From the NCBI GenBank assembly GCA_903898855.1, contig CAIUHB010000019.1:1-5500 (forward strand): 5,500 nucleotides of DNA, in the 5' to 3' direction. Below are positions 1 to 5,500 of this stretch, in pieces. Each line of letters begins with the position of its first letter. Position 1 is the first letter of the stretch. The position numbers were made by a program, and so were the translations under genes. Source of the stretch: an uncultured Actinomycetes bacterium. GTDB taxonomy: Bacteria > Actinomycetota > Actinomycetes > Nanopelagicales > Nanopelagicaceae. Below the pieces are notes generated by a model. It was not told where the DNA came from. It ran no database searches and worked only from the letters and a program-made list of their open reading frames with translations.

Positions 1-1596
1 ATAAATCTTGTTATCTTGTTAGCAGTTATAGGGGTAGCAACCTGGGGGTGGAGCGCACTTCACCCATCTGCTGCGGCAGTCACAACCACTTCCACAGTTG
101 TCACCGTGGGAGATGTCTCATCAACGGTCTCTGCTTCTGGAACCGTTGTGAGTCCTGGCGATGTCGGGGTTTCACCAACAGTTTCTGCGCAGATAAAGGC
201 AATTTATGTGAAAGTCGGCCAACATGTAACCGCCGGAACCGTGATGGCTACGCTAGAGAATTCAGCACAACTAAACGCACTCAACCAAGCACAAGCAGGA
301 CTTCGAACCGCGCAGATTCAATATCAACAATCATTGAGCGCAGTTCAAACCGCGAAAGACACTGCGGCACAGAATGCCATCTCTTATCAAAACACAATCG
401 ACAGCGCGAAGCGCACGCTCTCAGATTTTACGACGTCGATGCCACTGAAGGCTCAGACTTATCAATCCACATTAGATGCGGCAAAGCGCACACTTCAAAA
501 TGCATCTGATGTATATAACAGCTACTTGAATTTTTACAGCCCACAAGGAATTACTTTGGCATATTGCGCACAGTGGGTAGGAATCTCAGCAAATACAACG
601 TGTACGACTCTGACAAATAATTACAACACCTGGCAAAATGATCTTGCCGCTTACAACAATGCAGTTATTACTCAACAGCTCAGCGTTCAATCTGATTCAA
701 CAACTTTGATTAACGACCAGAACGCTTTAGTGAGTGCAACTTCTGCACAGACCAACGGTCTAAAGAAAGATGCACAAAGTGTTGCTTCAGCGCAGGCCTC
801 GTTCGACTTACAAAAAGCCCAACTTGGTGTCGTAGTGGATAACCCAACCCCAGCTGACTTCAGCGTCGCCCAGGCTGCAATCGATACTGCACAGAAGAAT
901 TACAACTCAACGATCGTTACAGCGCCTGTTACCGGCGATGTGGCATCGATATCTGCGGCAGTGGGTTCAAATGCTCCTACAGCCACCAGCTCCACAATTG
1001 GTGCAGTAAGCGGATTTATAGTTTTGACTAATGTCTCGTCGCTTGAAGTGAAGGCCGGCTTCTCTGAATCAGATGAGGCCAAACTCTCGGTTGGTCAGTC
1101 GGTGGATCTCTCCTTCGCAGCGCTCTCTAGCGTTAATGCGACTGGAAAGGTTGCATCCATTGATTTAGTTCCTACAACCACAAGCGGAGCTACAACGTAT
1201 AACGTCTACATCGCAGTCGATGGAAAAGTTCCTGGCTTAAAGTCGGGAATGACAGCAACTGCAAATATCATCACTGGAGCTGTTAATAACGTGCTCATGG
1301 TCTCATCACAAGCAGTGACTACTCGCGGAAATGGTTCGACCGTCACAGTTATCATAACCAAGAATGGCAAGGATGTTCTCACACCTACCCCAGTTGTTGT
1401 TGGACTAGTCGGTGACTCTGATGATCAAATCATCTCGGGCGTAAAAGCTGGAACAAAGGTTGTGCTTCGCACAGTGACTTCATCTTCAACGAGTGGATTC
1501 CCTGCAGCTGGTACACCATCTAGCTTGGGTGGCGCTGGTCTTGGCGGAGCTGGTGTTGGTGCAGCCGGTGGTCGCGCAGGCGGTTTCGGTGGATAA
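1..1596 (+). CDS. HlyD/MacA-type membrane-fusion adaptor of an ABC exporter (5' partial)
   Basis: This is the extracytoplasmic adaptor subunit of a MacAB-like (YknX-like) exporter. The reading frame is open from base 1 and begins inside a hydrophobic signal-anchor (about codons 1-20, ending near GWSAL), so the true start lies upstream; the TTG at 16 falls mid-helix and is an unlikely start. Numbering codons from base 1, the order is: N-terminal anchor; first half of a lipoyl-like domain (about 58-86, with AIYVKVGQHVTAGTVMATLE); a long helical hairpin rich in Ala, Gln and Thr (about 87-305); the second lipoyl half (about 305-325, TAPVTGDVASISAAVG); a beta-barrel domain (about 345-425); a membrane-proximal region; and a Gly/Ala-rich tail (about 499-531). 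The only two cysteines, codons 189 and 201, lie at the hairpin tip. The hairpin looks longer than that of E. coli MacA. The gene overlaps the ATPase gene by 8 nt. The family is confident; the exported substrate is unknown. Confidence 0.9.
   Translation: MNLVILLAVIGVATWGWSALHPSAAAVTTTSTVVTVGDVSSTVSASGTVVSPGDVGVSPTVSAQIKAIYVKVGQHVTAGTVMATLENSAQLNALNQAQAGLRTAQIQYQQSLSAVQTAKDTAAQNAISYQNTIDSAKRTLSDFTTSMPLKAQTYQSTLDAAKRTLQNASDVYNSYLNFYSPQGITLAYCAQWVGISANTTCTTLTNNYNTWQNDLAAYNNAVITQQLSVQSDSTTLINDQNALVSATSAQTNGLKKDAQSVASAQASFDLQKAQLGVVVDNPTPADFSVAQAAIDTAQKNYNSTIVTAPVTGDVASISAAVGSNAPTATSSTIGAVSGFIVLTNVSSLEVKAGFSESDEAKLSVGQSVDLSFAALSSVNATGKVASIDLVPTTTSGATTYNVYIAVDGKVPGLKSGMTATANIITGAVNNVLMVSSQAVTTRGNGSTVTVIITKNGKDVLTPTPVVVGLVGDSDDQIISGVKAGTKVVLRTVTSSSTSGFPAAGTPSSLGGAGLGGAGVGAAGGRAGGFGG
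322..495 (+). repeat. Degenerate internal repeat in the adaptor's helical hairpin
   Basis: Three related 12-codon units occur in the first arm of the hairpin, at 322-357 (YQQSLSAVQTAK), 385-420 (YQNTIDSAKRTL) and 460-495 (YQSTLDAAKRTL). Units two and three share 9 of 12 residues and are 75 nt apart; unit one is more diverged and starts 63 nt before unit two. Spacings of 21 and 25 residues are close to three and three-and-a-half heptads, which suits a coiled coil that grew by internal duplication. The repeat is seen directly; its origin is inferred. Confidence 0.6.
1578..1583 (+). promoter_or_regulatory. Ribosome binding site of the ABC ATPase gene
   Basis: AGGCGG lies 5 nt before the GTG at 1589, inside the Gly-rich 3' end of the adaptor gene. 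It is a fair match to AGGAGG and supports choosing GTG 1589 over the much earlier in-frame ATG at 1493, which would add 32 residues with no resemblance to ABC ATPases. Confidence 0.5.
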
Positions 1597-2314
1597 CCAC
1601 AGCAAGAGCGAAAACGTTGTCATAGATGTTCGCAGCGCGGTGAAGAAGTATGGCTCAGGAGAGTCAGCCATTTACGCACTTGCTGGAGTTGATCTCAAAA
1701 TTCATTCGGGTGAGTATGTCGCCATCATGGGTCCTTCCGGCTCTGGTAAATCAACCTTGATGAATATGTTGGGCGCACTCGACATCATGACCTCGGGTCA
1801 ATATTTCCTGGACGGCATCGAAATTTCTTCGATGGATGAGAACGCGCTCTCGATTGTTCGTGGGCGAAAGATTGGATTCATCTTTCAATCCTTTAATCTC
1901 ATTCCGCGCACTACCGCACTGGCAAATGTTGAGCTCCCGATGGCTTATCAAGGAATTAAATCTGCTGAGCGCAAGAAGCGGGCAATGGCGGCGCTCGAAG
2001 TAGTCGGCCTTACGGATCGCATCAACCACGAACCAACTGAATTATCTGGTGGTCAACAACAGCGCGTGGCAGTAGCCAGAGCCCTCGCGACGCGTCCCGC
2101 CCTTTTACTTGCCGATGAGCCAACCGGCGCCCTAGATTCTAAGTCGACCGAAGACTTACTCAATCTCTTTGATCAAATTAATGCAGCTGGTCGAACCGTC
2201 GTAGTGATTACCCACGAAAACGATGTGGCCGAGCGGGCGAAGCGAATTATTCGTATGCGTGATGGCAAAATCATTAGCGATACCGTCAACCCCAAGAAGG
2301 CGGTGAGTGCATGA
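1589..2314 (+). CDS. ABC transporter ATP-binding protein, MacB/LolD (FtsE-like) family
   Basis: This cytoplasmic ATPase of 241 residues powers the exporter whose permease is encoded next. Counting from the GTG start, all ABC motifs are present and intact: an A-loop Tyr in KKYG (Tyr21), Walker A GPSGSGKST (48-56), Q-loop Gln100 in FIFQSFNLIP, signature LSGGQQQRV (152-160), Walker B ALLLADEP (171-178, catalytic Glu177), D-loop ALDS (181-184) and H-loop His209 in ITHE. The FQSFNLIP, LSGGQQQRVAVARAL and DEPTGALDS wording is typical of the MacB/LolD/YknY group rather than importers. The length fits a stand-alone domain, so the MacB ATPase and permease are separate genes here, as usual in Gram-positives. 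It contains no cysteine. The start overlaps the adaptor stop by 8 nt (GTGGATAA), and its stop overlaps the permease start as ATGA, indicating translational coupling. The function is confident, the substrate is not. Confidence 0.95.
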   Translation: MDNHSKSENVVIDVRSAVKKYGSGESAIYALAGVDLKIHSGEYVAIMGPSGSGKSTLMNMLGALDIMTSGQYFLDGIEISSMDENALSIVRGRKIGFIFQSFNLIPRTTALANVELPMAYQGIKSAERKKRAMAALEVVGLTDRINHEPTELSGGQQQRVAVARALATRPALLLADEPTGALDSKSTEDLLNLFDQINAAGRTVVVITHENDVAERAKRIIRMRDGKIISDTVNPKKAVSA

Positions 2315-3531
2315 ACGTACTAGAGATTATTCGCTTCGCGCTTCGTGGCCTGACCATTAATCGCTTGCGCACATTTCTCACGACCCTTGGCATCATGATT
2401 GGCGTTTCATCAGTAATTATTCTGACCGCAGTTGGAAACGGTTCCTCCAAAGCAGTCCAACAAAGTTTGGATCGCCTTGGCACTAACTCAATACAGGTGC
2501 GCTCCGGCAGCGGCGGATTTGGCCCACGTGCACGTGCAGTCTCTAATAACACCAAACCACTCACCATTTTAGATGCGGTCGCACTCAATGATCCCAAACA
2601 AGTTCCCGATGTAAAACAAGCAGCTCCAATTGCTAACGCAAATGTGACATGTGCCAACGGTTCAAGTACTTCTACTCCGGCGACCTTCTCTGGCACTTGG
2701 CCCTCCTACTTTGAGGCTAGTAACAATCAAGTCGTTAAGGGAAGTTATTTCACCAATGATGATGTGAACCAAGGACGCCGTGTTGCAGTTATCGGAAACA
2801 CAACTGCGACTGAACTATTTGGAACTGATAATCCCATTGGCCAAACTGTTAAGTGTGGCGGAATTCCGTTCACCATCATTGGAACGACTGCGATTAAGGG
2901 ATCTTCAGGTTTTACCGATGGCGACTCGCTATTCCTTGCCCCAATTACCGCAGTTGAGAATTCAATAACTGGATATCAACCACTTTCTGCAATCATCGTC
3001 GAGGCTAAATCTTCGAAGGTTACCGATTTGGCTCAAGCGGAGATCCAAACTGTTTTGGATGCACGGCATAAAGTAAAGAGCTCAAGTTCGCGCGACTATC
3101 GCCTCTTTAACCAAGCCTCGCTGCTGGCAACATCATCTTCATCTAGCCAAGTATTTACTGTGCTTCTGGCGGCAGTTGCCGGAATCTCATTGCTAGTTGG
3201 CGGCATCGGCATCACCAACATCATGCTTGTTACAGTCATTGAGCGCACGCGCGAGATTGGTATTCGCAAAGCAATCGGTGCTCCTAAGGGCGTAATACTT
3301 TCGCAATTCTTGATTGAGGCGACGATCTTGTCCTTAGTAGGTGGTGCCTTGGGTGTCATCGGAGGCTATATCGGCTCGCATTTCACGATCGTTGGCGTTA
3401 AGCCAGTAATCATGCCATCGTCAGTATTTCTCGCCTTCGGAGTAAGCGTTCTCATCGGACTCTTCTTCGGCGGTTATCCAGCATCACGAGCAGCATCACT
3501 ACGACCAATCGAGGCACTGCGTCATGAGTAA
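2311..3531 (+). CDS. ABC transporter permease, MacB/FtsX family
   Basis: This 406-residue membrane subunit is a mechanotransmission-type permease that should pair as a homodimer with the ATPase encoded before it. It has the classic layout of four membrane helices: one near the N-terminus (about 20-43, after NRLRTFLTTLGIMIG), a large outside domain (about 45-278, MacB periplasmic-core type), then three helices at about 281-307, 333-356 and 371-390. Family hallmarks are GGIGITNIMLV, the coupling segment ERTREIGIRKAIGA (311-324), QFLIEA (332-337), and the ending GYPASRAASLRPIEALRHE. The outside domain holds the protein's only two cysteines, Cys114 and Cys182, a possible disulfide. The ATG start overlaps the ATPase stop by 4 nt, and AGAAGG at 2295-2300 is a plausible ribosome site. 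It overlaps the next gene by 8 nt. The exported compound is unknown; macrolide, peptide or lipid-type cargo are all known for relatives. Confidence 0.94.
   Translation: MNVLEIIRFALRGLTINRLRTFLTTLGIMIGVSSVIILTAVGNGSSKAVQQSLDRLGTNSIQVRSGSGGFGPRARAVSNNTKPLTILDAVALNDPKQVPDVKQAAPIANANVTCANGSSTSTPATFSGTWPSYFEASNNQVVKGSYFTNDDVNQGRRVAVIGNTTATELFGTDNPIGQTVKCGGIPFTIIGTTAIKGSSGFTDGDSLFLAPITAVENSITGYQPLSAIIVEAKSSKVTDLAQAEIQTVLDARHKVKSSSSRDYRLFNQASLLATSSSSSQVFTVLLAAVAGISLLVGGIGITNIMLVTVIERTREIGIRKAIGAPKGVILSQFLIEATILSLVGGALGVIGGYIGSHFTIVGVKPVIMPSSVFLAFGVSVLIGLFFGGYPASRAASLRPIEALRHE
3511..3514 (+). promoter_or_regulatory. Ribosome binding site of the Gly-rich membrane protein gene
   Basis: GAGG lies 9 nt before the ATG at 3524, within the last codons of the permease gene. 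It supports this start rather than the in-frame ATG at 3542, six codons later. Confidence 0.45.
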
Positions 3532-4381
3532 TAACAATCCAATGTCATCACAAGAGCCAGAATTCGATCTCTTTGCTCCACCAGAAGATGACCATCTGCA
3601 AGAGCAACTTGCCAAGGGTTCATTTCAGTGGACCAACAAGACGACCAAGGTGCTCTCAGTTGTACTGCTATTTGTAGGAACTCTTGCTGGCGGTGCTTGG
3701 TATGGGCATCACACAGCGACATCGAGTACTTCTTCAACTCTCGCTGGTTTCGCATCACTAAGAGGACAACTTCGAAGTGGTGGATTTGGTAGCGCAACAG
3801 CATCATCAGGCACAGCGATAGGTGGTGCGGCCGGCGCATCTGGCTTTGGTGGATTCTCACGAGGTACTCCAGCAACTGTTACAAGTATCAATGGCAAGAC
3901 CGTGACCATAACTTTGACCCAAGATCCAACAACCCCATTGGCTAAGGGCGACAACATCACAGTTCGTTCTCTTGCTGGTGGATTTGCTGGTGCAGCACCT
4001 GGCGCCACAAATGGAAGCGTTAGCGGACAGGTTCCTTCAACAACTCCGTCGACGGGTTCGACAACTTCCAAAGGCACATCTACTAAATCAAACGCAACGG
4101 GTGGAACGACGAAAAGCGGTGCCACCTCTGGCGCACCATCTGGTGGACGTGCATTTGGTGGCGGTGCTGGTGGCGGAGGATTCTTTAACAATCCAGCATT
4201 TACCGCATGTCTGGCAAAGCAAGGTGTAACAATTGCACCCGGAGCTCGCCCAGATCGCACCGATCCGAAAGTTGCAGCCGCATTGCAAAGTTGCTTTTCA
4301 ACACTTGGAATTCAGCGCCCAGGTGGTGCGCCAGGTGGCAGTGGCGGCCTCGCTACTCCCGCTCCAGCTCCTTCAAATTAA
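3524..4381 (+). CDS. Single-pass Gly/Ser/Thr-rich membrane protein of unknown function, exporter operon
   Basis: I do not recognise a named family for this 285-residue protein. Residues 1-41 are hydrophilic with an acidic stretch (EPEFDLFAPPEDD) and are probably cytoplasmic. One membrane helix follows at about 43-60 (KVLSVVLLFVGTLAGGAWYG) with no lipobox cysteine, so the rest should be outside. The outside part has a Gly/Ser-rich stretch (about 67-114), a beta-rich segment (about 115-150, ATVTSINGKTVTITL then GDNITVRSL) resembling small secreted OB/DUF5666-like repeats, a Thr/Ser/Gly linker with several lysines (about 160-205), a Gly run (about 207-219), and a compact C-terminal module (about 221-263, FTACLAKQGVTI to LQSCFSTLG) with the only two cysteines, Cys229 and Cys257. 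It ends in a Gly/Pro/Ala tail. The start overlaps the permease stop by 8 nt (ATGAGTAA), tying it to the exporter. It could be an accessory subunit, a cell-wall-spanning partner or a substrate; that is inference. Confidence 0.8.
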   Translation: MSNNNPMSSQEPEFDLFAPPEDDHLQEQLAKGSFQWTNKTTKVLSVVLLFVGTLAGGAWYGHHTATSSTSSTLAGFASLRGQLRSGGFGSATASSGTAIGGAAGASGFGGFSRGTPATVTSINGKTVTITLTQDPTTPLAKGDNITVRSLAGGFAGAAPGATNGSVSGQVPSTTPSTGSTTSKGTSTKSNATGGTTKSGATSGAPSGGRAFGGGAGGGGFFNNPAFTACLAKQGVTIAPGARPDRTDPKVAAALQSCFSTLGIQRPGGAPGGSGGLATPAPAPSN

Positions 4382-4392
4382 TTAGCCGCATA

Positions 4393-4414
4393 GGCGCACC
4401 CGATAGAGTGTGCC
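4393..4414 (+). other. Imperfect stem-loop between the exporter operon and the sugar kinase gene
   Basis: GGCGCAC (4393-4399) pairs with GTGTGCC (4408-4414) as a 7-bp stem containing one G-U pair, with an 8-nt loop. No T-run follows, so it is not a standard intrinsic terminator. It overlaps the proposed -10 box and ends 1 nt before the kinase start codon. It could be a weak terminator, an operator-like palindrome, or chance. Confidence 0.3.
4404..4409 (+). promoter_or_regulatory. Probable -10 box for a leaderless kinase transcript
   Basis: TAGAGT matches the actinobacterial TAnnnT -10 pattern. It sits exactly 6 nt before the GTG at 4416, so transcription would be expected to begin at or next to the start codon. 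There is no convincing Shine-Dalgarno sequence in front of that codon, which agrees with a leaderless mRNA. No clear -35 box is visible; TTAGCC at 4382-4387 is a poor match. Confidence 0.45.
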
Positions 4415-4415
4415 T

Positions 4416-5330
4416 GTGAGCAACGAAATTTGGGTATGTGGAGAGGTCCTCATCGACCTTATTCCCATCGCCCCCGGCTCCTCTGAGAAGAAGGCGATTG
4501 TGGGCGGAGGCCCAGCAAATACCGCAAAGGCCTTGGCCAAGCTTGGCTTTGATTCCTGCTTTATCGACGGTATCTCTAGCGATGCATATGGTCAGGCGGC
4601 AAAGGCTGAACTCTTAGCCGATGGCGTGAACCTGAAGTACGCGCACTATTCCGATAAGGCAACCTGCACTGCCGATGTATCACTTGATGCACATGGAAGC
4701 GCTAGTTACATCTTCACCATCGATGGCACCGCAACTTTTGATTACACAACAGATTGGTTACCAGATCCATATTTAATTAAACCAGCGGTTTTCCATATCG
4801 GAACTTTGGTCACAATCGTCGAACCGACAGCTTCGATTTTGCATGATTGGGCCTGCAAGATTGCCGATGTCGCGCCAATTGTTTATGACCCAAATATCCG
4901 CAGCTCAGTTGTGGGCGACCGCGATCTCTACCAAGCAAATGTTGCTAAATGGGCGGCTATCTCCTCAGTGATTAAAGTCAGCGATGATGATTTGGCCTGG
5001 CTCTATCCAGGTGTAAATCCGATTGATATCGCTGAAGGTTGGATTGCAGATGGCGCAGCCCTTGTCGTAATTACTCGTGGCGCAGAAGGCTTGATGGGAA
5101 TTACCGGACATGGCCAGACCGAGGTGCCTGGTGTGAAGGTTCACGTTGTCGACACTGTCGGTGCCGGTGACACTGTAGGCGCAATTATTGTCGAAGCCAT
5201 CGTTGAAAAAGGTTTAGTTAATTTACATTCAGAGGTATTGACCGATGTATTGCATCGCGCGGCAAAAGCTGCAGCAATCACATGTTCGCGGGCTGGCGCT
5301 AATCCGCCGACAAAGGCAGAGATCGGATAA
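4416..5330 (+). CDS. PfkB-family carbohydrate kinase, probable fructokinase
   Basis: This 304-residue cytoplasmic enzyme should transfer phosphate from ATP to a sugar hydroxyl. Counting from GTG 4416, it opens with WVCGEVLIDLIP (6-17), typical of fructokinase-like members, followed by the first PfkB signature GGGPANTAKALAKLG (30-44), which binds sugar. DPNIR (158-162) is also common in fructokinases. VITRGAEG (218-225) leads to the second signature DTVGAGDTVGA (246-256), with Asp252 as the catalytic base and GAG as the anion hole. The residues after the catalytic Asp are TV where S/A-F is usual. The length is normal for the family. GTG 4416 is preferred over GTG 4410 because it lies 6 nt after a -10-like box. 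The gene lies 34 nt after the exporter operon and 2 nt before an epimerase-like gene. Fructose is the likeliest substrate, but other hexoses or 2-keto-3-deoxygluconate cannot be excluded from sequence. Confidence 0.9.
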   Translation: MSNEIWVCGEVLIDLIPIAPGSSEKKAIVGGGPANTAKALAKLGFDSCFIDGISSDAYGQAAKAELLADGVNLKYAHYSDKATCTADVSLDAHGSASYIFTIDGTATFDYTTDWLPDPYLIKPAVFHIGTLVTIVEPTASILHDWACKIADVAPIVYDPNIRSSVVGDRDLYQANVAKWAAISSVIKVSDDDLAWLYPGVNPIDIAEGWIADGAALVVITRGAEGLMGITGHGQTEVPGVKVHVVDTVGAGDTVGAIIVEAIVEKGLVNLHSEVLTDVLHRAAKAAAITCSRAGANPPTKAEIG

Positions 5331-5332
5331 TC

Positions 5333-5500
5333 ATGCAACATATTGATGGCTCAGAAATTTCTGTCTCCATCGATTTGGACCAAGGCGCACGTATCGCATC
5401 ACTTCAATGGCGAGATCTGCAATTTGTAGTTCCATTTCGTGGCTCACCTTTAACGTGGGGTTGGTATTCATTAGCACCGTGGGCCGGTCGAATTCGCGAT
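5333..5500 (+). CDS. Aldose 1-epimerase (mutarotase)-like protein, 3' partial
   Basis: Only the first 56 residues are in the window; the frame is open to the end. The enzyme family interconverts the alpha and beta anomers of free aldoses, in the cytoplasm since no signal peptide is visible. The visible part shows the N-terminal beta-sandwich start with GARIASLQWRDLQFVVP (residues 18-34), matching the family pattern of a GA-R/E-I-x-SL strand, and then WGWYSLAPWAGRIRD (42-56). The APWAGRIRD segment corresponds to the conserved Arg-containing sugar-binding region of mutarotases. The ATG lies 2 nt after the kinase stop, with only a weak GGA at 5325-5327 as ribosome site, so translation may be coupled to the kinase. 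The catalytic His and Glu lie beyond the window, so activity cannot be judged. Confidence 0.82.
   Translation, partial: MQHIDGSEISVSIDLDQGARIASLQWRDLQFVVPFRGSPLTWGWYSLAPWAGRIRD

Noticed and set aside
16..18. TTG as the start codon of the adaptor
   Set aside because: The frame is open and hydrophobic before it, so it lies inside the signal-anchor helix; the gene more likely starts before the window.
48..509. Plus-strand 153-codon open frame inside the adaptor gene
   Set aside because: It overlaps a clear adaptor domain in another frame and its translation is Arg/Ser/Cys-rich with no recognisable motif.
1493..1588. Upstream ATG extension of the ABC ATPase
   Set aside because: The extra 32 residues are the adaptor's Gly-rich tail read in another frame and do not look like any ABC ATPase N-terminus.
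3780..4180. Possible tandem DNA repeats in GGTGG-rich stretches
   Set aside because: The runs are irregular Gly codons with no constant unit or spacing; this is low-complexity coding sequence.
3709..4260. Minus-strand open frame of 183 codons opposite the Gly-rich gene
   Set aside because: Its Pro/Val/Ala-rich protein is the expected antisense image of Gly/Thr/Ser codons, and no start signals or motifs support it.
4382..4392. A standard intrinsic terminator for the exporter operon
   Set aside because: No GC-rich stem followed by a T-run is present in the gap; the only hairpin lacks the T-run.
4410..4412. GTG 4410 as the kinase start
   Set aside because: It gives only two more residues, directly follows the -10-like box with no spacing, and has no ribosome site.

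Overview
The window suggests a monoderm actinobacterium with moderate GC content (roughly half, by eye). The clues are a tightly overlapping operon with GTG and ATG starts, Gly-rich exported proteins, a split MacB-type transporter next to its adaptor, and a sugar kinase that appears to start on a leaderless GTG right after a TAnnnT -10 box. A streamlined freshwater actinobacterium (acI / Nanopelagicales type) would fit, but this is inferred from general character and no marker gene here proves it.

Region 1 (1-4381) is one plus-strand operon of four genes. They are an HlyD/MacA-type membrane-fusion adaptor that is 5'-truncated by the window edge, a MacB/LolD-type ABC ATPase, a MacB/FtsX-type permease, and a single-pass Gly/Ser/Thr-rich membrane protein of unknown function. 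Each junction overlaps (8, 4 and 8 nt), so the four products are probably translated in a coupled way. The first three should form a tripartite export machine: ATPase in the cytoplasm, permease in the membrane, adaptor outside. The fourth is the least understood and is the best candidate for something new. It has a small beta-rich segment, a long flexible linker and a compact C-terminal module with two cysteines. The three exported or membrane proteins each contain exactly two cysteines as far as the window shows, all predicted to lie outside the membrane, while the ATPase has none.

Region 2 (4382-4415) is a 34-nt gap. It holds a short imperfect hairpin and a -10-like hexamer placed exactly as expected for a leaderless transcript of the next gene.

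Region 3 (4416-5500) is a second unit for sugar metabolism: a PfkB-family carbohydrate kinase, most like fructokinases, followed after 2 nt by the start of an aldose 1-epimerase-like protein cut by the window end. Together they would interconvert sugar anomers and phosphorylate a free hexose for glycolysis. Nothing in the sequence links this unit functionally to the exporter upstream. There is no RNA gene, mobile element or CRISPR array in the window, and coding density is close to 100 percent.
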